A stretch of DNA of 12,152 nucleotides, taken from positions 1 to 12,152 of the forward strand of contig JBBKWX010000082.1 in NCBI GenBank assembly GCA_037969175.1, read 5' to 3'. The DNA is from JBBKWX01 sp037969175. GTDB taxonomy: Bacteria > Bacteroidota > Bacteroidia > AKYH767-A > JBBKVM01. Each line of letters starts with the position of its first letter. Positions within the stretch are counted from its first letter, which is position 1. Under the pieces are notes generated by a model. The model saw nothing but the letters and a program-made list of their open reading frames with translations, did no database searches and was not told the DNA's origin. Shown here piece by piece: positions 1-6,946 of the stretch. Position numbers and translations under genes: made by a program.

Positions 1-837
1 GCCGTTGTAGCAGCCTTACCTGTTCATGAAGCAGAAGATATTTCCAGCCTTCCAAAGATCGCGATCGTTGGTCAGCCGAATGTTGGAAAGTCATCTTTAC
101 TGAATGCAATTCTTGGAGAAGAACGCACCATCGTAACTCCGATATCAGGTACAACAAGAGACACTATCCATACACGCTTCAAGGGTTTTGGTCATGATAT
201 GTTGTTGATCGATACAGCCGGACTTCGCAGAAAAGCAAAAGTGAAAGAGGACATCGAATTTTATTCCGTGATGCGTACGATCAAAGCAATTGAAGATTGC
301 GATGTATGTATTTTTATGATGGATGCTACAGAAGGAATTGAGTCGCAAGACATCAATATATTTCATCTTGCTGAAAGAAATAAAAAAGGGATCATGATCC
401 TTGTAAATAAATGGGATCTGATGGAAAAGGATACACATTCTGTGAAAGCATATACAGAAGCTATCAAAGAAAAAACAGCGCCTTTCTCGGATGTCCCAAT
501 TTTCTTCACATCCATTCCTGAAAAGCAAAGGATACATAAGGCGTTGGAAGAAGCAATCAAGATTGTAGAGCGTCGTAAGCAAAAGATTCCTACATCAAAG
601 TTGAACACTGTTTTATTACCTTTTGTTGAAGCATTTCCACCACCTTCTACTAAAGGAAAATATATCAAGATAAAGTATATCACTCAGTTACCTTCCAAGA
701 CTCCACAGTTTGCATTTTTCTGCAACTTGCCACAGTATATCAAGGAGCCTTATAAACACTACATCGAGAATAAGATCAGAGAGCACTTTGATTTTTCAGG
801 TGTTCCAATTGAAATTTTCTTCAGAAGGAAGAATTAA
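1..837 (+). CDS. der: GTPase Der (EngA), C-terminal part; 5' end outside window
   Basis: The frame is open from base 1, giving 278 residues of a protein that starts upstream. Der is a double GTPase that binds the 50S precursor and is needed for late large-subunit assembly. What is present is the second GTPase domain and the C-terminal KH-like domain. Visible motifs, numbered from base 1, are the P-loop GQPNVGKS (24-31), the switch I region with SGTTRD (49-54), DTAG (71-74) and NKWD (136-139). The G5 position reads SIPEK rather than the usual SA-type motif. From about residue 190 the sequence matches the Der KH-like tail (LLPFVEAFPPPSTKGKYIKI, then PQFAFFCN, then IREHFDFSGVPIEIFFRRKN). The first 18 residues are the linker after the missing first GTPase domain. 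Domain order and the FSGVPI ending make the assignment secure. Only the length of the missing N-terminus is unknown. Confidence 0.95.
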   Translation, partial: AVVAALPVHEAEDISSLPKIAIVGQPNVGKSSLLNAILGEERTIVTPISGTTRDTIHTRFKGFGHDMLLIDTAGLRRKAKVKEDIEFYSVMRTIKAIEDCDVCIFMMDATEGIESQDINIFHLAERNKKGIMILVNKWDLMEKDTHSVKAYTEAIKEKTAPFSDVPIFFTSIPEKQRIHKALEEAIKIVERRKQKIPTSKLNTVLLPFVEAFPPPSTKGKYIKIKYITQLPSKTPQFAFFCNLPQYIKEPYKHYIENKIREHFDFSGVPIEIFFRRKN

Positions 838-855
838 AATTGAGAAAACAAGCTT

Positions 856-895
856 AATAAATGACCTTCAGAATTAGTTTTGAAGGTCATTTATT
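856..895 (+). terminator. Hairpin terminator between der and metK
   Basis: A perfect 15 bp inverted repeat (856-870 with 881-895) surrounds a 10-base loop and lies 18 bases after the der stop. The right arm ends in TTATTTTGT, so it is a plausible intrinsic terminator for der. The left arm starts AATAAATGA, so minus-strand T-richness is modest and metK termination probably relies more on the next hairpin. Confidence 0.75.
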
Positions 896-938
896 TTGTC
901 TGATAATTAATGTTGAATTTAATTTCAAAATGTACTTC

Positions 939-976
939 AAAAAAAAAGCTGCCTCCGATTGAGACAGCTTTTTTTT
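939..976 (-). terminator. Rho-independent terminator of metK
   Basis: An A9 run followed by GCTGCCTC (948-955), loop CGATT, then GAGACAGC (961-968) and T8. Read on the minus strand the stem contains one G-U pair and ends in a run of nine U, the classic intrinsic form, 13 bases after the metK stop. On the plus strand the same position is an A-C mismatch, which suggests that the functional strand is minus. Confidence 0.85.
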
Positions 977-989
977 AAGTTAGAAAAAA

Positions 990-2291
990 TTAGGCTTTTG
1001 CTTTAGCAACAACTTTTTTGGGAGCAGTAGCTTTTGCATTTGTACCAAATACTTTTGAGAATGTTTCTACGAAATTCAATTCTTCCCAAGGGAATAATTT
1101 CACTTTTACTTTTTTCTCTGTAGCTTTTCCTTTATTGAAAACCTTAGTTACTTCGCGCGTCTCACGGCCCATGTGTCCATATGCTGCAGTTTCACTATAG
1201 ATAGGAGTGCGGAGCTTGAAGCGTTGTTCGATAGCATAAGGACGAAGGTCATAAGCTTTCATAAGCTTATCAGCGATCACACCATCAGACATGCTCACTT
1301 TCGATGTTCCGTAAGTGTTTACATAAAGACCTACCGGCTTTGCAACACCAATAGCGTAAGCAACCTGAACCAGAATTTCATCACAAACACCTGCTGCTAC
1401 CATGTTCTTGGCAACGTGACGTGTAGCATATGCTGCTGAACGGTCAACTTTTGAAGGATCTTTACCAGAGAAAGCTCCACCACCGTGAGCACCTTTTCCA
1501 CCATAAGTATCAACAATGATCTTACGACCTGTAAGACCTGTATCTCCGTGTGGTCCACCAATTACAAATTTACCCGTTGGATTTACGTGATAAATGATCT
1601 TGTTATTGAAAAGAGCTTGAATGCGTTTAGGAAGTTTTTTCATTACTCTGGGAATAAGAATATTGATCATATCTTCCTTGATCTTTTTTAACATCACAGC
1701 GTCTTTACCAAAGTCGTCATGTTGTGTCGAGATAACAATTGTATCGATCCTTACCGGTTTGTTGTTCTCATCATATTCAACAGTAACCTGTGATTTTGAA
1801 TCCGGACGAAGGTATTTTATTTGCTTCTTTTCTCTTCTCAAAGCAGCAAGTTCACGAAGTAATAAATGTGAAAGTTCAAGAGATAAAGGCATGAAATTAT
1901 CTGTTTCACGACTCGCATAACCGAACATCATTCCCTGATCTCCTGCACCTTGTTCTTCCGGTTTTTTTCTTTCTACACCCTGATTGATATCAGGTGATTG
2001 CTCATGAATAGCAGAAAATATTCCGCAAGATTTTGCTTCAAACATGTAAGCTGCATCATTGTAACCAATTTCACTGATCACTTCACGGGTAATGTTTTGC
2101 AGATCCAAATATGCATCCGACTTCACTTCACCGGCTAATACCACTTGTCCGGTAGTTACCAATGTTTCGCAGGCAACTTTAGAATTCGGGTCATAAGCCA
2201 GGAAATAATCAATAAGTCTGTCGGAAATTTGATCGGCTACTTTATCGGGATGCCCTTCGGATACCGATTCTGATGTAAATAAATAAGACAT
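990..2291 (-). CDS. metK: S-adenosylmethionine synthetase MetK
   Basis: The enzyme joins methionine and ATP to make S-adenosylmethionine, the main methyl donor. The product is 433 residues, longer than the roughly 384 of the E. coli enzyme, as is usual in Bacteroidota. Motifs seen are SEGHPDKVADQISD (11-24, with the catalytic His), GAGDQGMMFGYA (115-126), the P-loop-like GGPHGDTGLTGRK (245-257), and GGGAFSGKDPSKVDRSAAYA (270-289). The extra length comes partly from a segment around 150-230 and partly from a C-terminal extension. The last 14 residues (TAPKKVVAKAKA region) are a Lys/Ala tail outside the conserved fold. The ATG at 2291 gives the family's usual MSYLFTSESVSEGHPDK start. The gene is convergent with der. 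No SAM riboswitch fits in the short 98 bp leader region. Confidence 0.97.
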   Translation of the reverse strand: MSYLFTSESVSEGHPDKVADQISDRLIDYFLAYDPNSKVACETLVTTGQVVLAGEVKSDAYLDLQNITREVISEIGYNDAAYMFEAKSCGIFSAIHEQSPDINQGVERKKPEEQGAGDQGMMFGYASRETDNFMPLSLELSHLLLRELAALRREKKQIKYLRPDSKSQVTVEYDENNKPVRIDTIVISTQHDDFGKDAVMLKKIKEDMINILIPRVMKKLPKRIQALFNNKIIYHVNPTGKFVIGGPHGDTGLTGRKIIVDTYGGKGAHGGGAFSGKDPSKVDRSAAYATRHVAKNMVAAGVCDEILVQVAYAIGVAKPVGLYVNTYGTSKVSMSDGVIADKLMKAYDLRPYAIEQRFKLRTPIYSETAAYGHMGRETREVTKVFNKGKATEKKVKVKLFPWEELNFVETFSKVFGTNAKATAPKKVVAKAKA

Positions 2292-2372
2292 TTAATATGT
2301 ATTTTGAATGAATAAGAGTGATAAAATTATGTTTGGTGTAATTGTAAAACTAAGAATATTGATCTGGATATT

Positions 2373-2380
2373 CAAAAATA
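2373..2380 (-). promoter_or_regulatory. Candidate metK -7 box
   Basis: On the minus strand these bases read TATTTTTG, a full match to the Bacteroidota TAnnTTTG -7 element, and would give a leader of about 75 bases. No clear TTTG -33 partner is visible upstream, so this is tentative. The surrounding DNA is very AT-rich and chance matches are likely. Confidence 0.3.
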
Positions 2381-2389
2381 TAGAATATA

Positions 2390-3298
2390 TTATTTTGACT
2401 TTGTAAGTTGTTGGAAAATTTCTTCCAGGTTTTGTTCTTCTTTTTGCTGAGTCAGAATACTCAAGTTATTATCAACTGCGAATTTGAACAATTCTTTTCG
2501 AATGTCGGAATCGAGTGTAAGTCTGTACTTGTTTGATCCCAGATTCTGAACTTTATTGACTCCTTTCAATCTTCTCAGGATCTCCAAAGGTGCTTTTTTA
2601 TCAAACTCAATGATATAGCTAAGCAAGTCGCCTGAAGTTCCATGAAGATTTTCAACGTTATCGTCGGCAACGATTAATCCTTTATTGATGATAATTGCTC
2701 TGCTGCACATCGCCTTAACTTCCTGCATGATATGCGTAGAAAGGATGACCGTTTTTTCTTTGCCTACTTCCTTTATCAGGGATCTGATCTCTGTCAGTTG
2801 ATTTGGATCTAATCCGGATGTGGGTTCATCCAGGATAAGAACCTCCGGATTGTGTATCAAGGCCTGAGCAAGACCAACTCGCTGACGATAACCTTTGGAT
2901 AAGGCACCTATCTTTTTCTTCTGCTCAGCTTGTAATCCTGTGATATCAATCATATGATTGATCCTTTTGTTCACATCCGTTTTTATATGATTTATATTCG
3001 CACAGAATTCAAGATATTCCTTCACATACATATCAAGATAAAGTGGATTATGTTCAGGTAGGTAGCCAACTCTTTTCTTTACTTCAATAGGGTCAGTAAC
3101 CACATCAAAACCACATACACTTACATTTCCATCAGTTTGAGGAAGGAAACAAGTAATAATTTTCATCATGGTTGATTTCCCTGCACCGTTTGGACCAAGA
3201 AAACCAATGACCTCACCACTCTTAACTTCAAAACTCACATCATTCAATGCTTTTTGAGCACCGTAGAGTTTGGTTATATTTTCGACTTTGATTGACAT
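2390..3298 (-). CDS. gldA: ABC transporter ATP-binding protein, GldA-type (gliding motility)
   Basis: This is a 302-residue single ABC ATPase with no membrane segment. It has Walker A GPNGAGKST (35-43), GYLPEHNPLYLDMY (78-91) at the Q-loop, signature LSKGYRQR (133-140), Walker B VLILDEPTSGLD (153-164) and the H-loop His189 in STH. A Glu (YLPE) stands where the Q-loop Gln would be, as in many DrrA/CcmA-type ATPases. Length, the MSIKVENITKLYGAQKALND start and the YLPEHNPLYLDMYVKEYL block match my memory of GldA, the ATPase that works with membrane proteins GldF and GldG in Bacteroidota gliding. No gldF or gldG is adjacent. If the GldA label is wrong, it is still an exporter-type ABC ATPase of the same subfamily. 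It is divergent from rsgA, with 106 bp between the starts. Confidence 0.8.
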   Translation of the reverse strand: MSIKVENITKLYGAQKALNDVSFEVKSGEVIGFLGPNGAGKSTMMKIITCFLPQTDGNVSVCGFDVVTDPIEVKKRVGYLPEHNPLYLDMYVKEYLEFCANINHIKTDVNKRINHMIDITGLQAEQKKKIGALSKGYRQRVGLAQALIHNPEVLILDEPTSGLDPNQLTEIRSLIKEVGKEKTVILSTHIMQEVKAMCSRAIIINKGLIVADDNVENLHGTSGDLLSYIIEFDKKAPLEILRRLKGVNKVQNLGSNKYRLTLDSDIRKELFKFAVDNNLSILTQQKEEQNLEEIFQQLTKSK

Positions 3299-3392
3299 AT
3301 AGCGGGCGTAAAGTTAAGATTTTTGTTTTGCATGAGATGTTCAGATTTCTGAATCTTATTTCAATGTGTCAAAGTAATAATTGGGAATCACT

Positions 3393-3400
3393 TACATTTG
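3393..3400 (+). promoter_or_regulatory. Candidate rsgA -7 box
   Basis: TACATTTG is a full match to the Bacteroidota -7 consensus TAnnTTTG. It ends only 4 bases before the ATG at 3405, so transcription would start at or just after that ATG. There is no clear -33 TTTG. If real, the rsgA message is leaderless or has a leader of only a few bases. Confidence 0.45.
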
Positions 3401-3404
3401 TAAA

Positions 3405-4328
3405 ATGAGTTCAATGCATGCATTAGTGATGAAATCCACAGGAAGCTGGTATACGGTGAAGATGGAGAATGGGGAAAAGGTGGAATGTCGTCTGCGCGGT
3501 TCTATCCGGATGAAAGGAAGCAAAGCTACAAACCCGGTAACCGTTGGTGATAATGTTCTGATTGAAAAAGGGAATGAGACAGAATGGATGATCAAGGATA
3601 TTTTACCCCGGAAAAATTATATCATTCGTAAATCAGTCAACCTGAGCAAGAAATATCAGATCATCGCGTCGAACATACATATGGCGTATCTGATCGTGAC
3701 CCCGGAATTCCCCAAGACCAGTACCGGTTTTATTGATCGGTTTCTTGTTTCAGCGGAAGCATACAGTATTCCGGCAACATTGATTTTTAATAAGATGGAT
3801 CTGTTTGTAGAAATGCCGGAACTGGTAGATGATCTGATCGAGATATATAACAATATTGGGTATCCATGTCTTAAAGTTTCTGCAGAAACCGGATCAGGTA
3901 TTGAGGACCTGAAAGCCGGAATGAAAGATAAAGTAAGTTTGTTTTCCGGTCATTCCGGAGTTGGTAAATCAACGATCATAAATCGCATAGAACCGGGATT
4001 GGGTTTGAAAACAGCACAGATCAGTGCTATGCATCTGGTCGGAAAACATACCACCACCTTTGCTGAAATGTTTGAGCTTGAATTGGGAGGTTATCTGATA
4101 GATACTCCCGGAATCAAGGAGTTTGGACCCTCAGATATTGAAAAGGCTGAGCTGGCACATTACTTTCCTGAGATGCTGGCGATAGTCAATGATTGCCATT
4201 TCAATAATTGTCTGCATGTGAATGAGCCCGGATGCGCTGTAAAAGCAGCTGTGGAGGCCGGTACTATTCATCCTATGCGTTATTACAATTATATTTCAAT
4301 TTTGAATAACGAAGATTCATATAGATAA
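3405..4328 (+). CDS. rsgA: Ribosome small subunit-dependent GTPase RsgA
   Basis: RsgA is a circularly permuted GTPase that checks the decoding centre in late 30S assembly. From the ATG at 3405 the product has 307 residues. Residues 1-70 are the OB-fold domain (ALVMKSTGSWYTV, then GSKATNPVTVGDNV). NKMD (129-132) and SAETG (159-163) precede the P-loop GHSGVGKST (182-190), followed by TTT (216-218) and DTPG (233-236), which is the permuted order. The C-terminal zinc site is C264, C269, H271 and C277. The frame also opens at a TTG at 3381, but the 8 added residues are not family-like and would lie upstream of the predicted transcription start. The ATG at 3414 (MHALVMKSTG) is a serious alternative. 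The stop is 1 base before dtd, indicating an operon. Confidence 0.95.
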   Translation: MSSMHALVMKSTGSWYTVKMENGEKVECRLRGSIRMKGSKATNPVTVGDNVLIEKGNETEWMIKDILPRKNYIIRKSVNLSKKYQIIASNIHMAYLIVTPEFPKTSTGFIDRFLVSAEAYSIPATLIFNKMDLFVEMPELVDDLIEIYNNIGYPCLKVSAETGSGIEDLKAGMKDKVSLFSGHSGVGKSTIINRIEPGLGLKTAQISAMHLVGKHTTTFAEMFELELGGYLIDTPGIKEFGPSDIEKAELAHYFPEMLAIVNDCHFNNCLHVNEPGCAVKAAVEAGTIHPMRYYNYISILNNEDSYR

Positions 4329-4329
4329 T

Positions 4330-4785
4330 ATGAGAGTGATCTTACAAAGAGTTTCAAAAGCACATGTTAAAGTTGCCGGTGATCCACGTCCAAAGCGAGA
4401 AATAGGAGAGGGGTTGGTTGTGTTATTGGGGATTGAAGAGTTAGATACTAAAGAAGATATAGAATGGCTTTGTAAAAAAATTACAGCACTGAGGATCTTT
4501 TCTGATGAACAAGGATTGATGAATTTATCTATTCATGAAATTCACGGAAGTATTTTATTGATCTCCCAATTTACTTTACATGCTTCAACAAAGAAGGGCA
4601 ATCGACCTTCATTTATCAAGGCAGCAAAACCGGATTTAGCTGAGCCGCTTTATAATGAATTTATTATTGAACTAAAGAATTCAGGTTTAAGAATTGAAAC
4701 AGGCGAATTCGGAGCTAACATGGAAGTTGAGTTGATAAACAGCGGTCCGGTTACAATAATAATGGATAGTAAAAATAAAGAGTGA
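4330..4785 (+). CDS. dtd: D-aminoacyl-tRNA deacylase Dtd
   Basis: Dtd removes D-amino acids (and glycine mischarged on tRNA-Ala) from tRNA, using RNA-based catalysis in a homodimer. The 151-residue product has normal length. It begins MRVILQRVSKAHVKV and carries both signature motifs: SQFTL (79-83), and NSGPVT (137-142) with the Gly-cisPro that reaches into the partner's active site. KKGNRPSF (88-95) is also typical. It follows rsgA by one base, so the two are almost certainly co-transcribed and probably translationally coupled. No terminator follows the stop. The 113 bp before mazG contains a paired repeat instead. Confidence 0.96.
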   Translation: MRVILQRVSKAHVKVAGDPRPKREIGEGLVVLLGIEELDTKEDIEWLCKKITALRIFSDEQGLMNLSIHEIHGSILLISQFTLHASTKKGNRPSFIKAAKPDLAEPLYNEFIIELKNSGLRIETGEFGANMEVELINSGPVTIIMDSKNKE

Positions 4786-4804
4786 AGGATAATGAGGAAT
4801 GATT

Positions 4805-4880
4805 GTCTGTGTTCTTTGTGCGATAGAAGGTATCTTTGAAAAAGAAATATTCCACTCTGAGGTCTCTGTGGTAAAAAATA
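4805..4880 (+). repeat. Paired CTGTG-type intergenic repeat, copies C and D
   Basis: Two degenerate copies of one motif lie 50 bp apart: TCTGTGTTCTTTGTGCG at 4806-4822 and TCTGAGGTCTCTGTGGT at 4856-4872. The second is followed by an A-rich run. The same kind of pair, in the other orientation and with the same 50 bp spacing, occurs at 6947-7013. It forms the leader region of mazG and contains no open frame of note. Confidence 0.6.
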
Positions 4881-4898
4881 AGAAATATAGATAAAATC

Positions 4899-5231
4899 AT
4901 GAATACAGAATTATCAAAACTTCAGAATCAGGTGGACTCCTGGATAAAGACTCACGGTGTCCGTTATTTCAGCGAGTTAACGAATATGGCTGTATTGACA
5001 GAAGAAGTAGGTGAGTTGGCCAGGATCATGTCGAGAAAATTTGGGGAACAAAGTTTCAAACCCGGCGAAGATGGAAGTGATCTTGGAGATGAAATTTCAG
5101 ATGTGCTTTTTGTCCTTGTATGTATTGCTAATCAGACAGGAGTAGATCTTGAAGATGCCTGGAAAAAAAATATGGAAAAGAAAACTAAACGGGATAATCA
5201 AAGGCATAGGAACAATCCTAAACTGGATTAA
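4899..5231 (+). CDS. MazG-like nucleotide pyrophosphohydrolase
   Basis: The 110-residue all-alpha MazG-type protein would hydrolyse a nucleoside triphosphate to monophosphate and pyrophosphate, a house-cleaning role. The metal-binding pattern is clear: E35-E36-x-x-E39 (TEEVGELARIM) and E65-x-x-D68 (DEISDVLFVLVCIANQTGVD). This is a single MazG domain, half the length of the two-domain E. coli MazG, closest to the short pyrophosphatases common in Bacteroidota. The substrate cannot be read from the sequence. The ATG at 4899 follows an A-rich leader (ATAGATAAAATC) without Shine-Dalgarno. It probably shares transcription with rsgA-dtd. Its TAA overlaps the stop of the convergent gene within the bases TTAA. 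Confidence 0.88.
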   Translation: MNTELSKLQNQVDSWIKTHGVRYFSELTNMAVLTEEVGELARIMSRKFGEQSFKPGEDGSDLGDEISDVLFVLVCIANQTGVDLEDAWKKNMEKKTKRDNQRHRNNPKLD

Positions 5232-6745
5232 TTACTTGATTTAGCTTTAAAGATCTTTAGCTCCTGATCATATAATGTTTGAGTGATTGATACCTCATTC
5301 TTGAAATAGAATATACCTCCCCAGTTGTGCATCACTTTTTGATATATGTTTTTTGTTTCACCAACCGTAACGGTAGTTTTTATTATTGATTTCGTTTTAT
5401 CTTCCGTTGTTTCTTGCTCAAAGCTAACCGTATTTAATCTTGCAAGCTCCTCAGCCTCAAGTCTTGCTTTTTCTTCGTTCGTTTGATTAATTGCAAGGAT
5501 ACGATCTTCTTCTTCTTTTTTGAGTTTTTCTTCAGCTACTAGTTTAGCCTGAGCTTCAGCTTTTTCTTTTGCCAATGCATCGGCTTTGGCTTTGCCTTCT
5601 GCTTCCAGCTTCATCTTTTCAGCAGCAGCAAATCTTGCTTTTTCTTCTGCTTCTTTTTCAGCTTTGGCTTTTGTTGCGGCCTCAGCCAGGGCTTCTTTTT
5701 CCAGACGTAATTTCTCGGCAGCATCTGCTTTTGCTTGCTCCTCGGCTTGTTTCTTTGCTAATGCATCTGCTTCCGCCTTTGCTTTGATCTCGGCTTCTGC
5801 CTTGGTCTTAGCCTCAGCTTCGAGTCTGGCTTTCTCTGCTGCATCTGCTTTTGCTTGCTCTTCGGCTTGTTTCTTTGCTAATGCAGCTGCTTCCGCCTTT
5901 GCTTTGATCTCGGCTTCTGCTTTGGCTTTCGCCTCTGCTTCTAGTCTTGCTTTTTCGGTAGCGTCTGCCTTTGCTTGCTCCTCGGCTTGTTTCTTAGCTA
6001 ATACATCTGCTTCCGCCTTTGCTTTGATCTCGGCTTCTGCCTTGGCTTTAGCTTCTGCTTCGAGTCTTGCTTTTTCGGTAGCGTCTGCCTTTGCTTGCTC
6101 CTCGGCTAGTTTCTTTGCTAATGCATCTGCTTCTGCCTTTGCTTTTATCTCGGCTTCCGACTTAGCTTTAGCTTCTGCATCAAGCTTGGCTTTTGCTTCT
6201 GCTTCCAACCTTGCTTTTTCAGCAGCTGCTTTAGCTTTTGCTGCAGCATCTGCTCTGGCTTTCTCTGCAGCTTCCTGTCGGGCAGCTTCAGCAAGAGCAT
6301 CCTTATTGAGTTGGGAAAGATCAGAACCTGACATAAATCCACCGGCAGCATTATATCCTACTTCGCCCAAGGATTTTTCATAAATATCATTACCACTTGC
6401 ATCCTTTAGGATCCCACCTAATTCTACATCCAACCTGTAAGTGCTTACAGTGTTTTTCTTTGCTGCAGGAACCTTGGTATTAATGCTAATAGTGCGAGTT
6501 GTTGATCCATTTTTTGTAAAACTGACCACATAGTCAGAATCATAATCCAGTTTGAAAGCATATTTGCCCATTGCATCGCTTGTTCCAAATAATAGTCCTC
6601 CCGATGTTTTGAAAATGCGAATATCTACACCATCAATTGCTTTACCGGCTCTTTTTACAGTGCCATTGAGATCAAGGTGTTGGGCAATAATAGCCGAACC
6701 TGTAAACAGAAAAAAGATCAGAAAGGAAATAGATTTAAAACGCAT
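5228..6745 (-). CDS. Exported protein with regulatory-like domain and long repetitive Ala/Glu/Lys helix
   Basis: The 505-residue product starts with a Sec signal peptide (MRFKSISFLIFFLFTGSAIIAQ, cleavage near 22). Residues 23-110 resemble a carboxypeptidase-regulatory-like beta domain (LNGTVKRAGKAIDGVDIRIF, then SDAMGKYAFKLDYDSDYVV). Residues about 145-440 are almost entirely Ala, Glu, Lys, Arg and Asp and should form a continuous helix or coiled coil, TolA-like in composition. This stretch includes four 40-residue tandem repeats (191-350). Residues 441-505 (KNIYQKVMHNWGGIFYFKNE region) look folded, but I do not recognise them. There is no transmembrane anchor after the signal peptide, no lipobox and no OmpA domain, so it is probably periplasmic. 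A 295-residue single helix would be about 44 nm long. The function is unknown. An automatic label of TolA would rest on composition only. Confidence 0.9.
   Translation of the reverse strand: MRFKSISFLIFFLFTGSAIIAQHLDLNGTVKRAGKAIDGVDIRIFKTSGGLLFGTSDAMGKYAFKLDYDSDYVVSFTKNGSTTRTISINTKVPAAKKNTVSTYRLDVELGGILKDASGNDIYEKSLGEVGYNAAGGFMSGSDLSQLNKDALAEAARQEAAEKARADAAAKAKAAAEKARLEAEAKAKLDAEAKAKSEAEIKAKAEADALAKKLAEEQAKADATEKARLEAEAKAKAEAEIKAKAEADVLAKKQAEEQAKADATEKARLEAEAKAKAEAEIKAKAEAAALAKKQAEEQAKADAAEKARLEAEAKTKAEAEIKAKAEADALAKKQAEEQAKADAAEKLRLEKEALAEAATKAKAEKEAEEKARFAAAEKMKLEAEGKAKADALAKEKAEAQAKLVAEEKLKKEEEDRILAINQTNEEKARLEAEELARLNTVSFEQETTEDKTKSIIKTTVTVGETKNIYQKVMHNWGGIFYFKNEVSITQTLYDQELKIFKAKSSN
5696..6175. 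repeat. Four 120 bp tandem repeats inside the helical gene
   Basis: Four in-frame 120 bp units encode residues 191-350 of the minus-strand protein. Blocks at 5761, 5881, 6001 and 6121 begin with nearly the same bases (ATGCATCTGCTTCYGCCTTT, the second having GCAGCT and the third ACATCT), as do blocks at 5721, 5841, 5961 and 6081. Differences are scattered and mostly third-position, which suggests duplication followed by drift. Flanking DNA at 5540-5695 and 6176-6290 has similar composition but loses the 120 bp register. Confidence 0.95.
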
Positions 6746-6909
6746 AATAAGATTTCAATCGACAAAATAGATGTAACCATCTTCAACGTTAGTTCTTGAC
6801 GGGTATTTTGTTACAGATAATTTATCTGCGTTAAAATTACGGGATTCCTTATGGATAGGCAAATAATCTGCACGAGAAGAGGACTTTGGGGGAATATTTT
6901 GATTTGCAC
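6746..6909. other. Upstream part of a 539 bp gene-free stretch
   Basis: No gene was seen here. Short open frames on both strands lack family resemblance. The only structure is a palindrome CAGATAA-T-TTATCTG at 6814-6828, which could be a protein-binding site 70-85 bases upstream of the start codon at 6745. The rest of the gene-free stretch, to 7284, holds the hairpin, repeats, gene relic and terminator listed separately. Confidence 0.5.
6763..6769 (-). promoter_or_regulatory. Possible -7 box of the helical-protein gene
   Basis: On the minus strand the bases read TATTTTG, one base shorter than TAnnTTTG, about 18 bases before the ATG at 6745. It is a partial match with no convincing -33 element. 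Confidence 0.25.
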
Positions 6910-6943
6910 AGGCTTGGGTGCGCTAATGTACAAGCCTTTTTTT
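6910..6943 (+). terminator. Hairpin with T7 tail, intrinsic-terminator-like
   Basis: A 7 bp stem AGGCTTG (6910-6916) / CAAGCCT (6931-6937) with a 14-base loop runs into seven T (6937-6943). On the plus strand this is a terminator-like structure, yet no plus-strand gene precedes it, because the helical gene runs the other way. It could end a small RNA or antisense transcript, or be a relic. Confidence 0.45.
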
Positions 6944-6946
6944 ATT

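Noticed and set aside
2292..2389. SAM riboswitch in front of metK
   Set aside because: The 98 bp gap is almost all A/T. Only weak AT hairpins are present, and no conserved aptamer core was seen.
3413..3424. AATGCATGCATT palindrome at the rsgA start
   Set aside because: It lies within codons encoding Met-His-Ala-Leu. The bases are explained by coding and no second site is seen.
5586..6383. Long plus-strand open frame (265 residues) made of Ala/Ser/Phe repeats
   Set aside because: It is the antisense of the Ala/Glu/Lys repeats. GCx/GAx/AAx codons read backwards give few stops. It has no family resemblance.
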